The position numbers and the translations under genes are program-made. Below, one piece after another: positions 7,057 to 15,810 of a stretch of 28,619 bases of DNA (positions within the stretch are counted from its first letter, which is position 1; the number at the start of each line of letters is the position of its first letter). A model generated the notes under the pieces. It had not been told where the DNA came from. It was given only the letters and a program-made list of their open reading frames with translations, and ran no database searches. Source of the stretch: G020354645 sp050053515 (GTDB lineage Bacteria > Desulfobacterota > Desulfobacteria > Desulfobacterales > G020354645); the NCBI GenBank assembly GCA_050053515.1, contig JASFTQ010000018.1, positions 1 to 28,619 of the forward strand, given 5' to 3'.

Positions 7057-10000
7057 TTATGACCCTGGATTCTCGGCACGGGTGAAATTTACCGATACAA
7101 TTTTAGAAATCCCATGGGATTCCATGGTGATGCCGAAAAGGGTGTCGGCAAACTCCATGCTTTTTTTATTGTGAGTAATCATAACGATCTGTGATTTTTC
7201 GCCGATAAGCTTCAGCAAATTGTTAAAGCGATAAATATTGGCGTCATCCAGCGGGGCATCGATTTCATCCATCAGGCAAAATGTGGCCGGTTTCAGTAAA
7301 TACAGTGAAAATATGAAGGCAATCGCGGCAAGCGCTTTTTCTCCTCCTGATAAAAGACTCATTCTCGTGAGCTTCTTGCCCGGTGGATGAATCATGTACT
7401 CCACCCCTGTTTCCAGCGGGTTTTCCGGATCGTTCAGCACCAGTTTGGCCGAGCCGCCCTCAAAGAGACGCGGAAAGACCTCGGCCAGTTTTTCATTGAT
7501 GGCATGAAAAGTATCCATAAATCGTTGATGGGTGATTTTGTCAATCTTTTTAATAACTCTCTGCAGATCCTCGACCGCCTTGGTCAGATCCTGCCTTTGT
7601 TCGCAAAGAAATTCATATCGGGCCTTGAGCTGTTCGTATTCACTGATGGCTCCCAGGTTGACATCACCAATCTTTGCGATCCTTTTCCTTAACCCTTCCA
7701 GCTCTTCTTCGACGGCCTGCAACGGCACCCCGTCGATGGCCTCTTTTTCAGATGCCGCCGCATCGTTTGACAGCCGCGTTAATTCTGCGCTGTAGTCGGA
7801 AAAGGGTTTATGGTAACGTTCCTCCAGGCGGCTGGCAATATTGTCACGATGAAGGGTGCGTTGGCTCTGTTCAAGCTCCAGGAGCCGGAGTTTTTCCAGG
7901 ATCTTTTCGCGCTTGCCATGCAGTTCCGATATGACGGTGCTGTTATCTTTTAACTTCGCATCTATCTCATGATAGTCCGCCTCGCTGCCGGTAATTGTCT
8001 GCTCAATAATTTTCAATTCCGCATACTTTTCGGACGCGGTCTGTTCAAGCGCCGTTATTTCGTTTTTTGACAGATTCTTCTTTTGGCGCTTGGCAGTCAG
8101 ATCGGTCATAAGCTGTTCATGGTATTGCTGCGCATCTCTTTGAAACTCCCTCAGTCTTCGCAGGGTGTTGTTGCTGTTTTCCAATTTGGCATCCAAGGTT
8201 GTAAGCTTTAGTTTCAAGTCCACAATCTTTTGGTTAAAAGCCTCCATTTTCATTGAAACCGTGTTGACCTGCCCTGACGTTTGCGAAATTTTTTCCTGGA
8301 CCGATTTGATCTTTTCTGAGACTTCGTTTAAGGTTGACGTGTATTTTGCCATCTCATCATCGATATCGCTCTGTTCGCCAAGCATTTGTTGGCGTTCCAA
8401 ATTTACAACCTCAAGATAGCGTTGCGCATGCTTTAAATCTTCAGATGCCTTGTAAAACATCTTCTCTGCCTCAATTTCACGTTGTTGAGCCTTATTTTTT
8501 TGTTCGCTGAGTTGTTGCAGAGCGGATTCGATTTGGCGAACCTCGGCTTCCAGGATTTTTTGATGGCCTCGTTGGGTTTCCAACTGACGGTCGAATTCTT
8601 TTGCTTGCCGACGGAGTTGCTTAAGCTCATGTTTCTTTGCCAGGAGTCCGCTGATTTTATCCTGGCTGCCACCGATGAGGATACCTTGGGGTGAAATGAT
8701 GTTGCCGCTCTTGTCGACAACGGTCTGCGACGAACCATTTCTTTGATAAATTTCCAATGCCTGATTCAAATCGGTCGCCACCACAACGTGTCCCAACAGC
8801 ACCTCGGCAATTTTTTCGAAACCGGGTTTCACCGCAACGTGATCCAGGAGGCGATTTTGTGAATCGGATAAATTCATGGATTGTAATGGAATATGTTTTA
8901 CTACGGAAATGGGTATGAAACCACTTCGACCGGCCCTGCTGGATTGCAGGTAATCGATGGCAGCAAGGGCCGTGTGTTGTTTGTCTACGAGGACATACTG
9001 CAACGATTCGCCCAACACCGCTTCAACTGCGGTTGCAAAGGAAGGTTCCGGCTCGAGAATGTCCGCTGCTAAACCCAGAATCCCGTCGGGTGTTAAACGA
9101 TTGCCCGCGGCTGCCCCATCATTCGGTTCTTGGCCTTGCCCGTTCAGTCGCAAAATCGCTTTGACGCCGTCCTTGTACCACTCGAGATTTTCCTCCATTT
9201 TGCGCAGGGCATTATACTTTGATTTAGCTTTGTTCTTCTCGATTTCCAGCGTCTGGACCTTTTTTACCTGGCTGCCGAGGCGGTGGTTTTTTTCTTGGAC
9301 CTCATCATTGATCCTCAGCAATTGCCGGCCGATTTGTTCGAGTTGCCGTTTGACTGATGAAAGATTTTTCTGGGCGTCATCCTTGCGTCTTTTTGCGGTC
9401 TCTGACTTTTTGCCGCCCGACTTTATTTCCTCATCGATTCTTTTAAGCCTTTTTTTCAAACTCTCCTTGTTGCTCGATGCGGTTTGATAAATGTTTTTAT
9501 AGCGAGCCTCCTGAGCCGTCAGGTCCATAAGTTCGGCTTTATTTGTTTCCAGCGCTGCGTTTAAGGCGGCGAGTTGTTCACTGATTTGCGCCGCGGCGGA
9601 CTGTTCCTGCTGGAGGGTAATGCGGGCCGTTCGAATTTGTTCCTGAAGTTGGTTATTCTGCTCCCGGCCCTCTTCGATTTCAGATTGAATTCTGGCATTT
9701 TTTTGTTCGAGTTCTTCTCGCCCGGCCTCGATTTCAGTGGCTTCGCCCCCGAGCCTTTCAACCTCCGCCCGTAGATGGGCCAGGTCGTTTTCCATACGGT
9801 CGATATTTCTTTGGATCTCGAATTTTTGGGTTTTCTGCTGGGAAATTTCTTGGTCTTTTTGCCAACGCCGGTGCTTGATCTCTTCTACGGCTGCATCTAA
9901 TTTGTTGAGCTGAGTTGTGTGACCGATATCCGTATCCTTGAGTTCCTTTAACAGGGCGTCCGTTTGATCAACTTGAGCGGAAAGTTTGATGTAGTTGTGC

Positions 10001-10701
10001 AGCGCCAAGCCAACATCGAGTTGTTTAATGCGGTCATGGTATTTCTTATAGCGTTCGGCTTTTCTGGCCTGACGTTTGAGGCTGTTGATTTGGCGTTTTA
10101 TTTCGGTGATGATATCGGATACCCGCAGAAGATTTTGGTTTGTCGACTGAACTTTACGCAAGGCTTCCGCTTTGCGGCTTTTAAACCGTGTGGTGCCGGC
10201 AGCCTCTTCCACGTAGTAGCGTCTTTCCTCGGGGTTGGCATCGGTGAAGGCACCAATGCTGCCCTGTTGAATGACGGCATAGGATTTGGCACCCATCCCG
10301 CTTCCCAAAAGGACATTGTGGATATCCTTTAGCCGGCACGGTTTCTTGTTCAACAAGTAGCTGCTTTCGCCGGAACGGTAGAGTCGCCGGGTTAACATAA
10401 TCTCGGTAAATTCCCTGAATTCATCGGGAGCCGAGCCGTTGTCGTTCGCAAGCGTTAAGTTCACCTCAGCCATGTTCAAGGGGGGTTTACCGTTGGTACC
10501 TGAAAAGATGATATCTTCCATGGATTTGCCGCGCAGTTGTTTGACACTCTGCTCCCCCATGACCCACCGTAAAGCGTCTGCCACGTTACTTTTACCACAA
10601 CCATTGGGGCCTACCACGGCCGAGATGCCTTCCGGAAAATCAATGCTGGCTTTATCATAAAAGGATTTAAATCCGGTAATTTCGAGTTTTTTGAGTTTCA
10701 T
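7057..10701 (-). CDS. smc: Chromosome segregation protein SMC
   Basis: This 1214-residue ABC-type ATPase forms the core of the bacterial condensin complex that organises and helps segregate chromosomes. Visible domains: N-terminal head with Walker A GPNGCGKSN at 31-39, a long heptad-rich coiled coil (about 165-500), a globular hinge (about 520-680, including GILGLAADILEPE and SGFIPISVV), a returning coiled coil, and the C-terminal head with ABC signature LLSGGEKALAAIAF and Walker B FCLMDEIDAPLDD. Length and parts are complete. The ATG has GGAG a few bases upstream. It forms a two-gene operon with ftsY. ScpA and ScpB partners are not in the window. Confidence 0.98.
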   Translation of the reverse strand: MKLKKLEITGFKSFYDKASIDFPEGISAVVGPNGCGKSNVADALRWVMGEQSVKQLRGKSMEDIIFSGTNGKPPLNMAEVNLTLANDNGSAPDEFREFTEIMLTRRLYRSGESSYLLNKKPCRLKDIHNVLLGSGMGAKSYAVIQQGSIGAFTDANPEERRYYVEEAAGTTRFKSRKAEALRKVQSTNQNLLRVSDIITEIKRQINSLKRQARKAERYKKYHDRIKQLDVGLALHNYIKLSAQVDQTDALLKELKDTDIGHTTQLNKLDAAVEEIKHRRWQKDQEISQQKTQKFEIQRNIDRMENDLAHLRAEVERLGGEATEIEAGREELEQKNARIQSEIEEGREQNNQLQEQIRTARITLQQEQSAAAQISEQLAALNAALETNKAELMDLTAQEARYKNIYQTASSNKESLKKRLKRIDEEIKSGGKKSETAKRRKDDAQKNLSSVKRQLEQIGRQLLRINDEVQEKNHRLGSQVKKVQTLEIEKNKAKSKYNALRKMEENLEWYKDGVKAILRLNGQGQEPNDGAAAGNRLTPDGILGLAADILEPEPSFATAVEAVLGESLQYVLVDKQHTALAAIDYLQSSRAGRSGFIPISVVKHIPLQSMNLSDSQNRLLDHVAVKPGFEKIAEVLLGHVVVATDLNQALEIYQRNGSSQTVVDKSGNIISPQGILIGGSQDKISGLLAKKHELKQLRRQAKEFDRQLETQRGHQKILEAEVRQIESALQQLSEQKNKAQQREIEAEKMFYKASEDLKHAQRYLEVVNLERQQMLGEQSDIDDEMAKYTSTLNEVSEKIKSVQEKISQTSGQVNTVSMKMEAFNQKIVDLKLKLTTLDAKLENSNNTLRRLREFQRDAQQYHEQLMTDLTAKRQKKNLSKNEITALEQTASEKYAELKIIEQTITGSEADYHEIDAKLKDNSTVISELHGKREKILEKLRLLELEQSQRTLHRDNIASRLEERYHKPFSDYSAELTRLSNDAAASEKEAIDGVPLQAVEEELEGLRKRIAKIGDVNLGAISEYEQLKARYEFLCEQRQDLTKAVEDLQRVIKKIDKITHQRFMDTFHAINEKLAEVFPRLFEGGSAKLVLNDPENPLETGVEYMIHPPGKKLTRMSLLSGGEKALAAIAFIFSLYLLKPATFCLMDEIDAPLDDANIYRFNNLLKLIGEKSQIVMITHNKKSMEFADTLFGITMESHGISKIVSVNFTRAENPGS

Positions 10702-10775
10702 ATAGCTATTCTCCGTTTTGCCGCATTCGCTAAAAGCCGGAATTCCAAAAAGAATAACTTCCTTTTTTCATATCT

Positions 10776-10810
10776 TTGTGCCACATTTCGGTTCAGAGAA
10801 AATGGCACAA
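10776..10810. repeat. Inverted repeat TTGTGCCA / TGGCACAA upstream of smc
   Basis: Perfect 8-base arms at 10776-10783 and 10803-10810 are separated by 19 bases. The site lies 75 bases upstream of the smc start and about 170 bases before the divergent transporter gene, so it could be an operator or a hairpin in a leader. No regulator can be named. Confidence 0.35.
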
Positions 10811-10978
10811 GAACGCTATTGCAAATATCCGGTCGATAATACCAGGATGTCGGCTGCTTGTAAAGCGAAAAACACAATGGGCAGTATATTTTTATGGTTC
10901 AAATACTATATATAGGGTACGGGGCGCAATTTGCAAAAAAGCAAACCTGTCGCCCACCATCCCTTGAGCGGTAAAAAA

Positions 10979-11947
10979 ATGGTTGCTTGGCTGAAGAAAT
11001 ACTGGTTTATGGCCGGTCTTATATCGGTTTTTGCCCTCACCCTTGCTGATGCCAGCGGGACCGTATCCGGCATAGGTCAATGGTTCAAGCAGCATTATGG
11101 CCCGGATATGGCGATTGTTTTGATATTCTTTTTTTCGGGGCTGCTGCTGGAGGCAGATCAAATACGCGCCGGCTTGAGAGATATCAAAGGCACCCTGACG
11201 GCGCTGTCCATTATATTCCTGGTTTCGCCCGCGACAGCGATATTGATCGTCATGCTTCCGCTCGATAGCGGTGTAAAAATGGGAATTTTCCTGGTGGCGG
11301 TTATGCCGACGACTCTGAGCAGCGGCGTGGTGATGACGGGGGCCGCGGGTGGCAACATGGCCCATGCACTGGTGGTCACCATCGTGTCAAATGGACTGGC
11401 TGTTTTTTCAATCCCAATTGTGCTTTCAGTTCTTTTGAATATGGCTGGCAAAGCTGCTGACATCACCATTGATAAAGCGGCCATAATGATAAAAATTGCG
11501 GGCTTGGTCTTATTGCCGCTGGCTGCAGGGTTGGTGATCAGGTATTGGGGCAGGCTTCGCTCATCACGACTGGACGCCAAGTTGCAGCTTGCGAATCAAT
11601 GCCTTATTTTAGTCATTGTCTGGATGGCGTTGTCTCCCGCCAAACAGGCGATTTTGAACAGCGGCGTGATGATCGGCGTTATTGGGGTGTTGGTTTTTGT
11701 CTTTCATGGCGGATTGCTTGCAAGCGCAGGTCTTTTGAGCTGGGGGCTTCAGTTGGGCGCCGGGCGAAGAGAAAGTGTCATTTTTATGGGGGGCCAAAAA
11801 ACCCTGCCGCTTTCCATTATCTTGCAAGTCTCGCTTTTTCCGCAATATGGTCTGGCACTGGTGGTTTGCGTGGTGCACCACATTGTGCATCTGCTCATGG
11901 ACGGCTACGTGGTCGGTTGGTTGCGGACACGGCGCGGGCCGGGATGA
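10979..11947 (+). CDS. Bile acid:sodium symporter family membrane protein (YfeH-like)
   Basis: This is a roughly 322-residue inner-membrane protein with about nine to ten hydrophobic helices, resembling the SBF-like/YfeH branch of the bile acid:sodium symporter superfamily. Features typical of that fold are the broken-helix motif AVMPTTLSSGVVMTGAAGGN (a 'PTTLSS...T..A.GN' crossing region) and, in the second half, SVIFMGGQKTLPLS, followed by the terminal helices with HHIVHLLMDGY. The substrate is unknown; 'bile acid' is a family name only. I chose ATG 10979, which gives the usual short N-terminus before the first helix. A TTG at 10931, preceded by GGGTACGGGG, would add 16 residues and remains possible. 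It is convergent with the ABC transporter genes. Confidence 0.85.
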   Translation: MVAWLKKYWFMAGLISVFALTLADASGTVSGIGQWFKQHYGPDMAIVLIFFFSGLLLEADQIRAGLRDIKGTLTALSIIFLVSPATAILIVMLPLDSGVKMGIFLVAVMPTTLSSGVVMTGAAGGNMAHALVVTIVSNGLAVFSIPIVLSVLLNMAGKAADITIDKAAIMIKIAGLVLLPLAAGLVIRYWGRLRSSRLDAKLQLANQCLILVIVWMALSPAKQAILNSGVMIGVIGVLVFVFHGGLLASAGLLSWGLQLGAGRRESVIFMGGQKTLPLSIILQVSLFPQYGLALVVCVVHHIVHLLMDGYVVGWLRTRRGPG

Positions 11948-11985
11948 CGAATGGCGATACAGTCTCTTTGTGCCTGCCCGTTCAC

Positions 11986-12717
11986 TTAAAGAATCTGACT
12001 GAGAAAAAGCTTTGTCCGCTCATGCGTGGGATTTTTGAAAAAATGCTCCGGCGTTCCGACCTCCACAATCCTGCCGTCATCCATAAATATGACCCGGTCA
12101 GCCACTTCTCTGGCAAATCCCATTTCATGGGAAACCACTACCATGGTCATTCCCTCTTTGGCCAAAGTCTTCATGACATCAAGCACTTCTCCGATCATTT
12201 CCGGGTCCAAGGCGGAAGTCGGTTCGTCAAAGAGCATCACTTTTGGATCCATCGCCAGCGCCCGTGCGATGGCAACCCGCTGCTGTTGACCGCCCGATAG
12301 ATTGTCGGGGTAGGCCCCTGCTTTATCCTGAATACCCACTTTTTTCAGCAGAAAATCTGCCTTTTCCTTGGCAGCCGCTGTGGAGCGCTTACGAACCACT
12401 TTTTGGGCCAGGATAATGTTTTCAAACACCGTTTTATGGGGAAAAAGGTTGAAAGATTGAAACACCATACCTACCTCGGCCCGCAGCTTGTTTATATTCG
12501 TTTTGCTGTGGAGGACGTCGATGCCGTCGATGAAGATATGACCCGAGTCGGCCTCCTCCAAACGATTCAGGCATCTTAAGTAGGTACTTTTACCGGATCC
12601 GGAGGGGCCGCAGACCACCACGACTTCTCCGGCCTCTATTTTGGTCGAGACATCAACCAGGGCCTTGACCTCATGGGGAACCCAAAAAGTTTTATTTATA
12701 TTGCGAGCATCAATCAC
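11986..12717 (-). CDS. Polar amino acid ABC transporter, ATP-binding protein
   Basis: This 243-residue ATPase of the GlnQ/HisP class powers uptake through the adjacent permease. Motifs: Walker A GPSGSGKST at 37-45, Q-loop at Gln87, ABC signature LSGGQQQR at 140-147, Walker B VMLFDEP at 160-166, and the switch His in VVSHEMGFA. The start is GTG at 12717. Its GTG shares bases with the TGA stop of the permease gene (GTGA overlap), and AAAGGAGG lies about ten bases upstream. An in-frame ATG 78 bases upstream would lie inside the permease gene and add a non-conserved tail, so it is rejected. The GlnQ-like name is by family; the transported amino acid is not determined. Confidence 0.96.
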   Translation of the reverse strand: MIDARNINKTFWVPHEVKALVDVSTKIEAGEVVVVCGPSGSGKSTYLRCLNRLEEADSGHIFIDGIDVLHSKTNINKLRAEVGMVFQSFNLFPHKTVFENIILAQKVVRKRSTAAAKEKADFLLKKVGIQDKAGAYPDNLSGGQQQRVAIARALAMDPKVMLFDEPTSALDPEMIGEVLDVMKTLAKEGMTMVVVSHEMGFAREVADRVIFMDDGRIVEVGTPEHFFKNPTHERTKLFLSQIL

Positions 12718-13724
12718 GTCGGGGCCGACCTCCTTTCCAGATATTGGACAAACATGGAAAGTGAAAAGGTTAAGATAAGGTATAAAATACCACACAGCAA
12801 ATAAAGTTCAAATGCCTGCAGGCTGGTGGTCACCACCTCTCTGGTTGCTTTGGTCAGCTCCCGGATGGCGATGATACCCAGCAGGGAGGAGTCCTTGATC
12901 AGGCTGATAAACTGACCGGCCAGTGGCGGTAATATGCGGCGTAATGCCTGGGGCAGGATGATATAAATCATGGATTGGGCGTAAGACATGCCCAGAGAGC
13001 GGGCCGCTTCGGTCTGGCCCCGGTGGATGGACTGGATGCCGGCGCGAACGATTTCGGTAACATAGGCGCCGGCAAAACTGGCCAGAGCGGCCACACCGTA
13101 CCAGAACGGCCCGACCCGCGCAATTCCCTGGGCGATTAAAATATCGTTGATCAAGGTTCCCAGAACAAAATACCAGATCAATATCTGAACCAGAAGCGGG
13201 GAGCCGCGGATGAGTTCAACATAGGTAACCGCCGACCATCTTAATGTGGGATTGGTGGAGATACGGGCCAGTCCGCCAAAAATTCCGATGATGACGCCAA
13301 AAATAGTGGATATGATGCTTACCTTAAGGGTAATCCAGAGGCCATAAACGATAATGCCGGGTTTGCCTTCTGTGTAAGCGGCCAGTATATCTCCAGGATA
13401 GATCAAGTCTCCTTCGGATACCTTCACAGCAGTAGCCGGGGCCGTGTATGCTTCCGTGTCAGAGATGCCCTTAACCCTGATAATGGCTTCCTCGCCGGAG
13501 ATTTTGACGGATGCGACATCGCCGTCTATCTCCGATCGAATTTCGATGTTGTCCTCGTACCAAAAATACTGCGGAATCCGAAACCAGCGCCAGGTATACT
13601 CGACTTTCAGGGTGGCATAATAAAATAGACCGGTAATGATAACCACAAGCAAAAAAAAGACACCTGCCCAAACATAATAGGAATTGGGTTGTTTAAACCG
13701 CTGTAGACTTTGCGTTGTATCCAT
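12714..13724 (-). CDS. Polar amino acid ABC transporter permease with N-terminal periplasmic insert
   Basis: This 336-residue inner-membrane subunit of a HisM/GlnP-type importer has a C-terminal permease domain (about 122-330) with several membrane helices. The cytoplasmic coupling loop is EAARSLGMSYAQSMIYIILP, the ATPase docking site. The N-terminus is unusual. One membrane helix at about 19-38 is followed by roughly 80 hydrophilic residues (about 40-120, with an acidic, beta-rich stretch IEIRSEIDGDVASVKIS) before the permease domain proper; ordinary HisM-type subunits are near 220-240 residues and lack this. The insert should face the periplasm. The gene lies 203 bases downstream of the binding-protein gene, across a structured hairpin, and overlaps the ATPase gene by four bases. 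Confidence 0.94.
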   Translation of the reverse strand: MDTTQSLQRFKQPNSYYVWAGVFFLLVVIITGLFYYATLKVEYTWRWFRIPQYFWYEDNIEIRSEIDGDVASVKISGEEAIIRVKGISDTEAYTAPATAVKVSEGDLIYPGDILAAYTEGKPGIIVYGLWITLKVSIISTIFGVIIGIFGGLARISTNPTLRWSAVTYVELIRGSPLLVQILIWYFVLGTLINDILIAQGIARVGPFWYGVAALASFAGAYVTEIVRAGIQSIHRGQTEAARSLGMSYAQSMIYIILPQALRRILPPLAGQFISLIKDSSLLGIIAIRELTKATREVVTTSLQAFELYLLCGILYLILTFSLSMFVQYLERRSAPT

Positions 13725-13807
13725 TTGTCAGTTTGTTTCCTTAAACATTTAAAGTCGTTTGAGTGTGTGGCTGCCGAAAATCTGCCGGTTTTTTCACAGC
13801 GATAAAA

Positions 13808-13898
13808 CAAGGCAGGCCGGTGCAGTCTGTTGTCTTACGGACTGTAGACCAAATCCCCTTTGGCAACATCCTGCTTTAATCCTGACCGGCCTGCCTTG
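13808..13898 (-). promoter_or_regulatory. Branched hairpin between binding-protein and permease genes
   Basis: A perfect 14-bp stem is formed by CAAGGCAGGCCGGT (13808-13821) and ACCGGCCTGCCTTG (13885-13898). The 63-base interior holds two smaller hairpins: CAGTC/GACTG, and CCAAA with TTTGG around a CCCC-rich loop. On the coding (minus) strand the stem is followed by GTTTTATC. It starts 30 bases after the binding-protein stop codon. The likely roles are 3'-end protection of the binding-protein mRNA or partial termination, keeping the binding protein more abundant than the permease and ATPase. Confidence 0.7.
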
Positions 13899-13927
13899 GA
13901 TTACGGAATATCACCCATCACCTGGGG

Positions 13928-14755
13928 CTATTGAACTTCACTGAGCCAGGCGTTGCTTTTGATCCATTTGTTGTAAATTCTGTCGTAACGCCCATCGTTT
14001 TTTACTTGCCGCAAGAAATTATTCAGCCAGTTCATAAAATCCGGATCGCCTTTGTTGATCGCCCATGCCAGCGGCTCGTAGGTAAACGGTTCGTCGAGAA
14101 AAACCGTCTTGCCGGCGCCCTGTTTGGCGTAAAGAACTGCACAGTAGGGCAGGTCATAAACGAGTGCATCCGCCTTGCCGGTGATGACCTCAAGGCCGGC
14201 TTCGGCTTCGGACTCAAAAGACTTGTAAGTCGCTTTGGGGATCATCCGCTTAGTGGCCTGTTCGCCGGTGGTTCCCTGTCGGGATACAACGATGTATTTT
14301 GAACTGTTTAAGTCTTTGTAGGATTTTACCGTGCCTTCATGTTTTTTGTTTAACAGGATGGTTTGCCCGACAATGATGTAGGGGTCGGAAAAGTTTATTT
14401 TGAGGTTTCTTTCCTGCGTGATGGTCATACCGCTGATGATGATATCAAATTTTTTGGTCATCAATGACGGGATGATGCCATCCCAAGCGGTGTTGACCGG
14501 CACGAACTTGACACCCATGGCTTTTGCCATCTCTCTGGCCATATCCATATCGAAACCGACAAATCTGCCTTTTTTGTCGGTCATTTCAAAGGGCATGTAT
14601 CCGGCCTCAAAACCCACTCGAAGTTCACCTCTTTTCAGAACTTCTTCAAGCGTTGATTTTTTGGCAAGGCTGATATCGGAGCCAAATACAGCCGTTGAAA
14701 AAGCAAAACCCAAAACCATCAGTGCTGCCATTCCTATAAATAGTCTTTTTTTCAT
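13928..14755 (-). CDS. Amino acid ABC transporter, periplasmic substrate-binding protein
   Basis: This 275-residue family 3 solute-binding protein captures polar amino acids in the periplasm for the adjacent permease. A Sec signal peptide covers about residues 1-25 (MKKRLFIGMAALMVLGFAF, then AVFGS). Family marks are the opening strand LRVGFEAGYMPFEMTDKKGR, the FDMDMAREMAKAMG segment, DGIIPSLMTKKFDIIISGMT, and later SRQGTTGEQATKRMIP, where Arg and Thr contact the ligand carboxylate and amine in relatives. The protein is complete. The ATG has GGAGGG upstream at seven bases. It is the first gene of the importer operon and has its own promoter at 14853-14880. Confidence 0.96.
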   Translation of the reverse strand: MKKRLFIGMAALMVLGFAFSTAVFGSDISLAKKSTLEEVLKRGELRVGFEAGYMPFEMTDKKGRFVGFDMDMAREMAKAMGVKFVPVNTAWDGIIPSLMTKKFDIIISGMTITQERNLKINFSDPYIIVGQTILLNKKHEGTVKSYKDLNSSKYIVVSRQGTTGEQATKRMIPKATYKSFESEAEAGLEVITGKADALVYDLPYCAVLYAKQGAGKTVFLDEPFTYEPLAWAINKGDPDFMNWLNNFLRQVKNDGRYDRIYNKWIKSNAWLSEVQ

Positions 14756-14852
14756 ACTTAACCCTCCTTCATTGATTTATGGCTTCCGTTGTTATACATC
14801 CCACCTGCACTGAACGATGTTTAATCCCTGAATTCAAATTTTGCTGTCTGCT

Positions 14853-14880
14853 TGTATACCATAAAAAAACATAAAGTAAA
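14853..14880 (-). promoter_or_regulatory. Probable promoter of the amino acid importer operon
   Basis: On the minus strand this reads TTTACT, a 16-base spacer, then TATACA: a fair -35 box and a good -10 box in an AT-rich stretch. It gives a start near 14845 and a leader of about 90 bases before the binding-protein ATG. Confidence 0.55.
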
Positions 14881-14943
14881 GCATTCTTTGGCAAAACCGT
14901 TTTCTCACCGCAAATTTCGCCTGCTGCACCGACAACCGGTGAG

Positions 14944-15675
14944 TCAACGGGTTTTTCGGGCATTGTGCCAAACGATTTTCCCGAAGCGTCGCAGCAGTTC
15001 TGGGCCGACAGGTGTATTTGAGGTGGACCGCAGCAGCGCCTCCGGATCTTGTCCCTCCGTTTGCAGGAGATCGGAGCACTCGCGGATATATGAATGCAGA
15101 ATCGCCCGGTTGAATTCGGGGTGAAATTGAACCCCCCAGGCTGCGGTACCATAAGCAAGTGCATGATGGGGGTCACGGTCGCTTGAAGCCAGCAACGTGG
15201 CGCCGGCCGGCAGTTCAAGCACGAATTGACTGTGGCAGGCGTGCACCCGCAACACCCGCGGCAAGCCGCCGAGCAGCGCATCGTCTCGCGCTCTTTCATT
15301 TAATCGGGTTTCTACCGTGCCGAATTCACTCCCCCGATGATGGGGCCCCACTTCGGCTCCCAGGGCGTGAGCGATAAGCTGATGGCCATAGCAAATGCCG
15401 AGCAAGGGGGTTTCAGCTCGGATGACGGTTTGTATCCAGCCGGCGGTATACTCACTCCAGCTTTCTTGATCGGTAACCATGGCATGGGAACCCGTGATGA
15501 CCACACCGGAGAACTTCCGGGGGTCGGGCAGCTGATCACCGGCATGGGGTTGCGTGACCTCTATTTTATCGGGGCTCACGCCGATGCCAGATATGATCCA
15601 GTCGTCAAAGTCGCCGTGGCGTTCGGCGATGCGGGGAAAGGTTGATCCCAGTTTCACAATCAGAAGATGTCGCAT
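14944..15675 (-). CDS. Class I glutamine amidotransferase-like protein
   Basis: This 243-residue protein is of the GATase1 group that resembles the amidotransferase half of GMP synthase. Catalytic nucleophile Cys95 sits in the nucleophile elbow GICYGHQLIA, and the rest of the triad is His185 and Glu187 in VQFHPEF. There is no synthase domain, so it either acts alone or partners another protein; its substrate is unknown. Members of this group often begin as here with a short strand plus TFP-x-GDFDDWI. I chose ATG 15675, which has AAGG about seven bases upstream. An ATG at 15705 would add ten residues. It is a single-gene unit: upstream is a repeat-rich gap, and downstream is the importer promoter. 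Confidence 0.9.
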   Translation of the reverse strand: MRHLLIVKLGSTFPRIAERHGDFDDWIISGIGVSPDKIEVTQPHAGDQLPDPRKFSGVVITGSHAMVTDQESWSEYTAGWIQTVIRAETPLLGICYGHQLIAHALGAEVGPHHRGSEFGTVETRLNERARDDALLGGLPRVLRVHACHSQFVLELPAGATLLASSDRDPHHALAYGTAAWGVQFHPEFNRAILHSYIRECSDLLQTEGQDPEALLRSTSNTPVGPELLRRFGKIVWHNARKTR

Positions 15676-15706
15676 CTCATCCTTGAACCGCGATAGTGAG
15701 CGCATT

Positions 15707-15726
15707 CCCCGCAGCTTGCTGCGGGG
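15707..15726. repeat. REP-like palindrome, copy 1
   Basis: Two 9-base arms CCCCGCAGC and GCTGCGGGG meet at a TT centre, forming a near-perfect hairpin. It lies 31 bases upstream of the amidotransferase start chosen here. It belongs to a family of four in this window that share the same 9+2+9 build (see 15774, 26381 and 26444). Confidence 0.8.
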
Positions 15727-15773
15727 TTAGCGAGCGAATCAGAAAATAGATAGAATTCCTCTCGGGGAAGATT

Positions 15774-15793
15774 CCCTGCAGCTTGCTGCAGGG
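15774..15793. repeat. REP-like palindrome, copy 2
   Basis: The arms CCCTGCAGC and GCTGCAGGG meet at a TT centre. Compared with copy 1, one C-G pair has become T-A on both arms, so the stem is kept by paired change. It is 67 bases from copy 1 and in the same orientation. Confidence 0.8.
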
Positions 15794-15810
15794 TACGCTT
15801 CAATATATTT

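Noticed and set aside
8957..9487. 176-residue plus-strand open frame inside smc
   Set aside because: It lies antisense to the SMC hinge and coiled coil and has Ser/Phe/Leu-rich composition with no motifs.
10774..10820. Sigma-54 promoter suggested by TGGCAC near 10803
   Set aside because: The following TTGCA lies ten bases away instead of about five, so the -24/-12 spacing is wrong.
11545..12300. 251-residue plus-strand open frame crossing from the symporter gene into the ABC ATPase gene
   Set aside because: It overlaps two well-supported genes in other frames and shows no domain.
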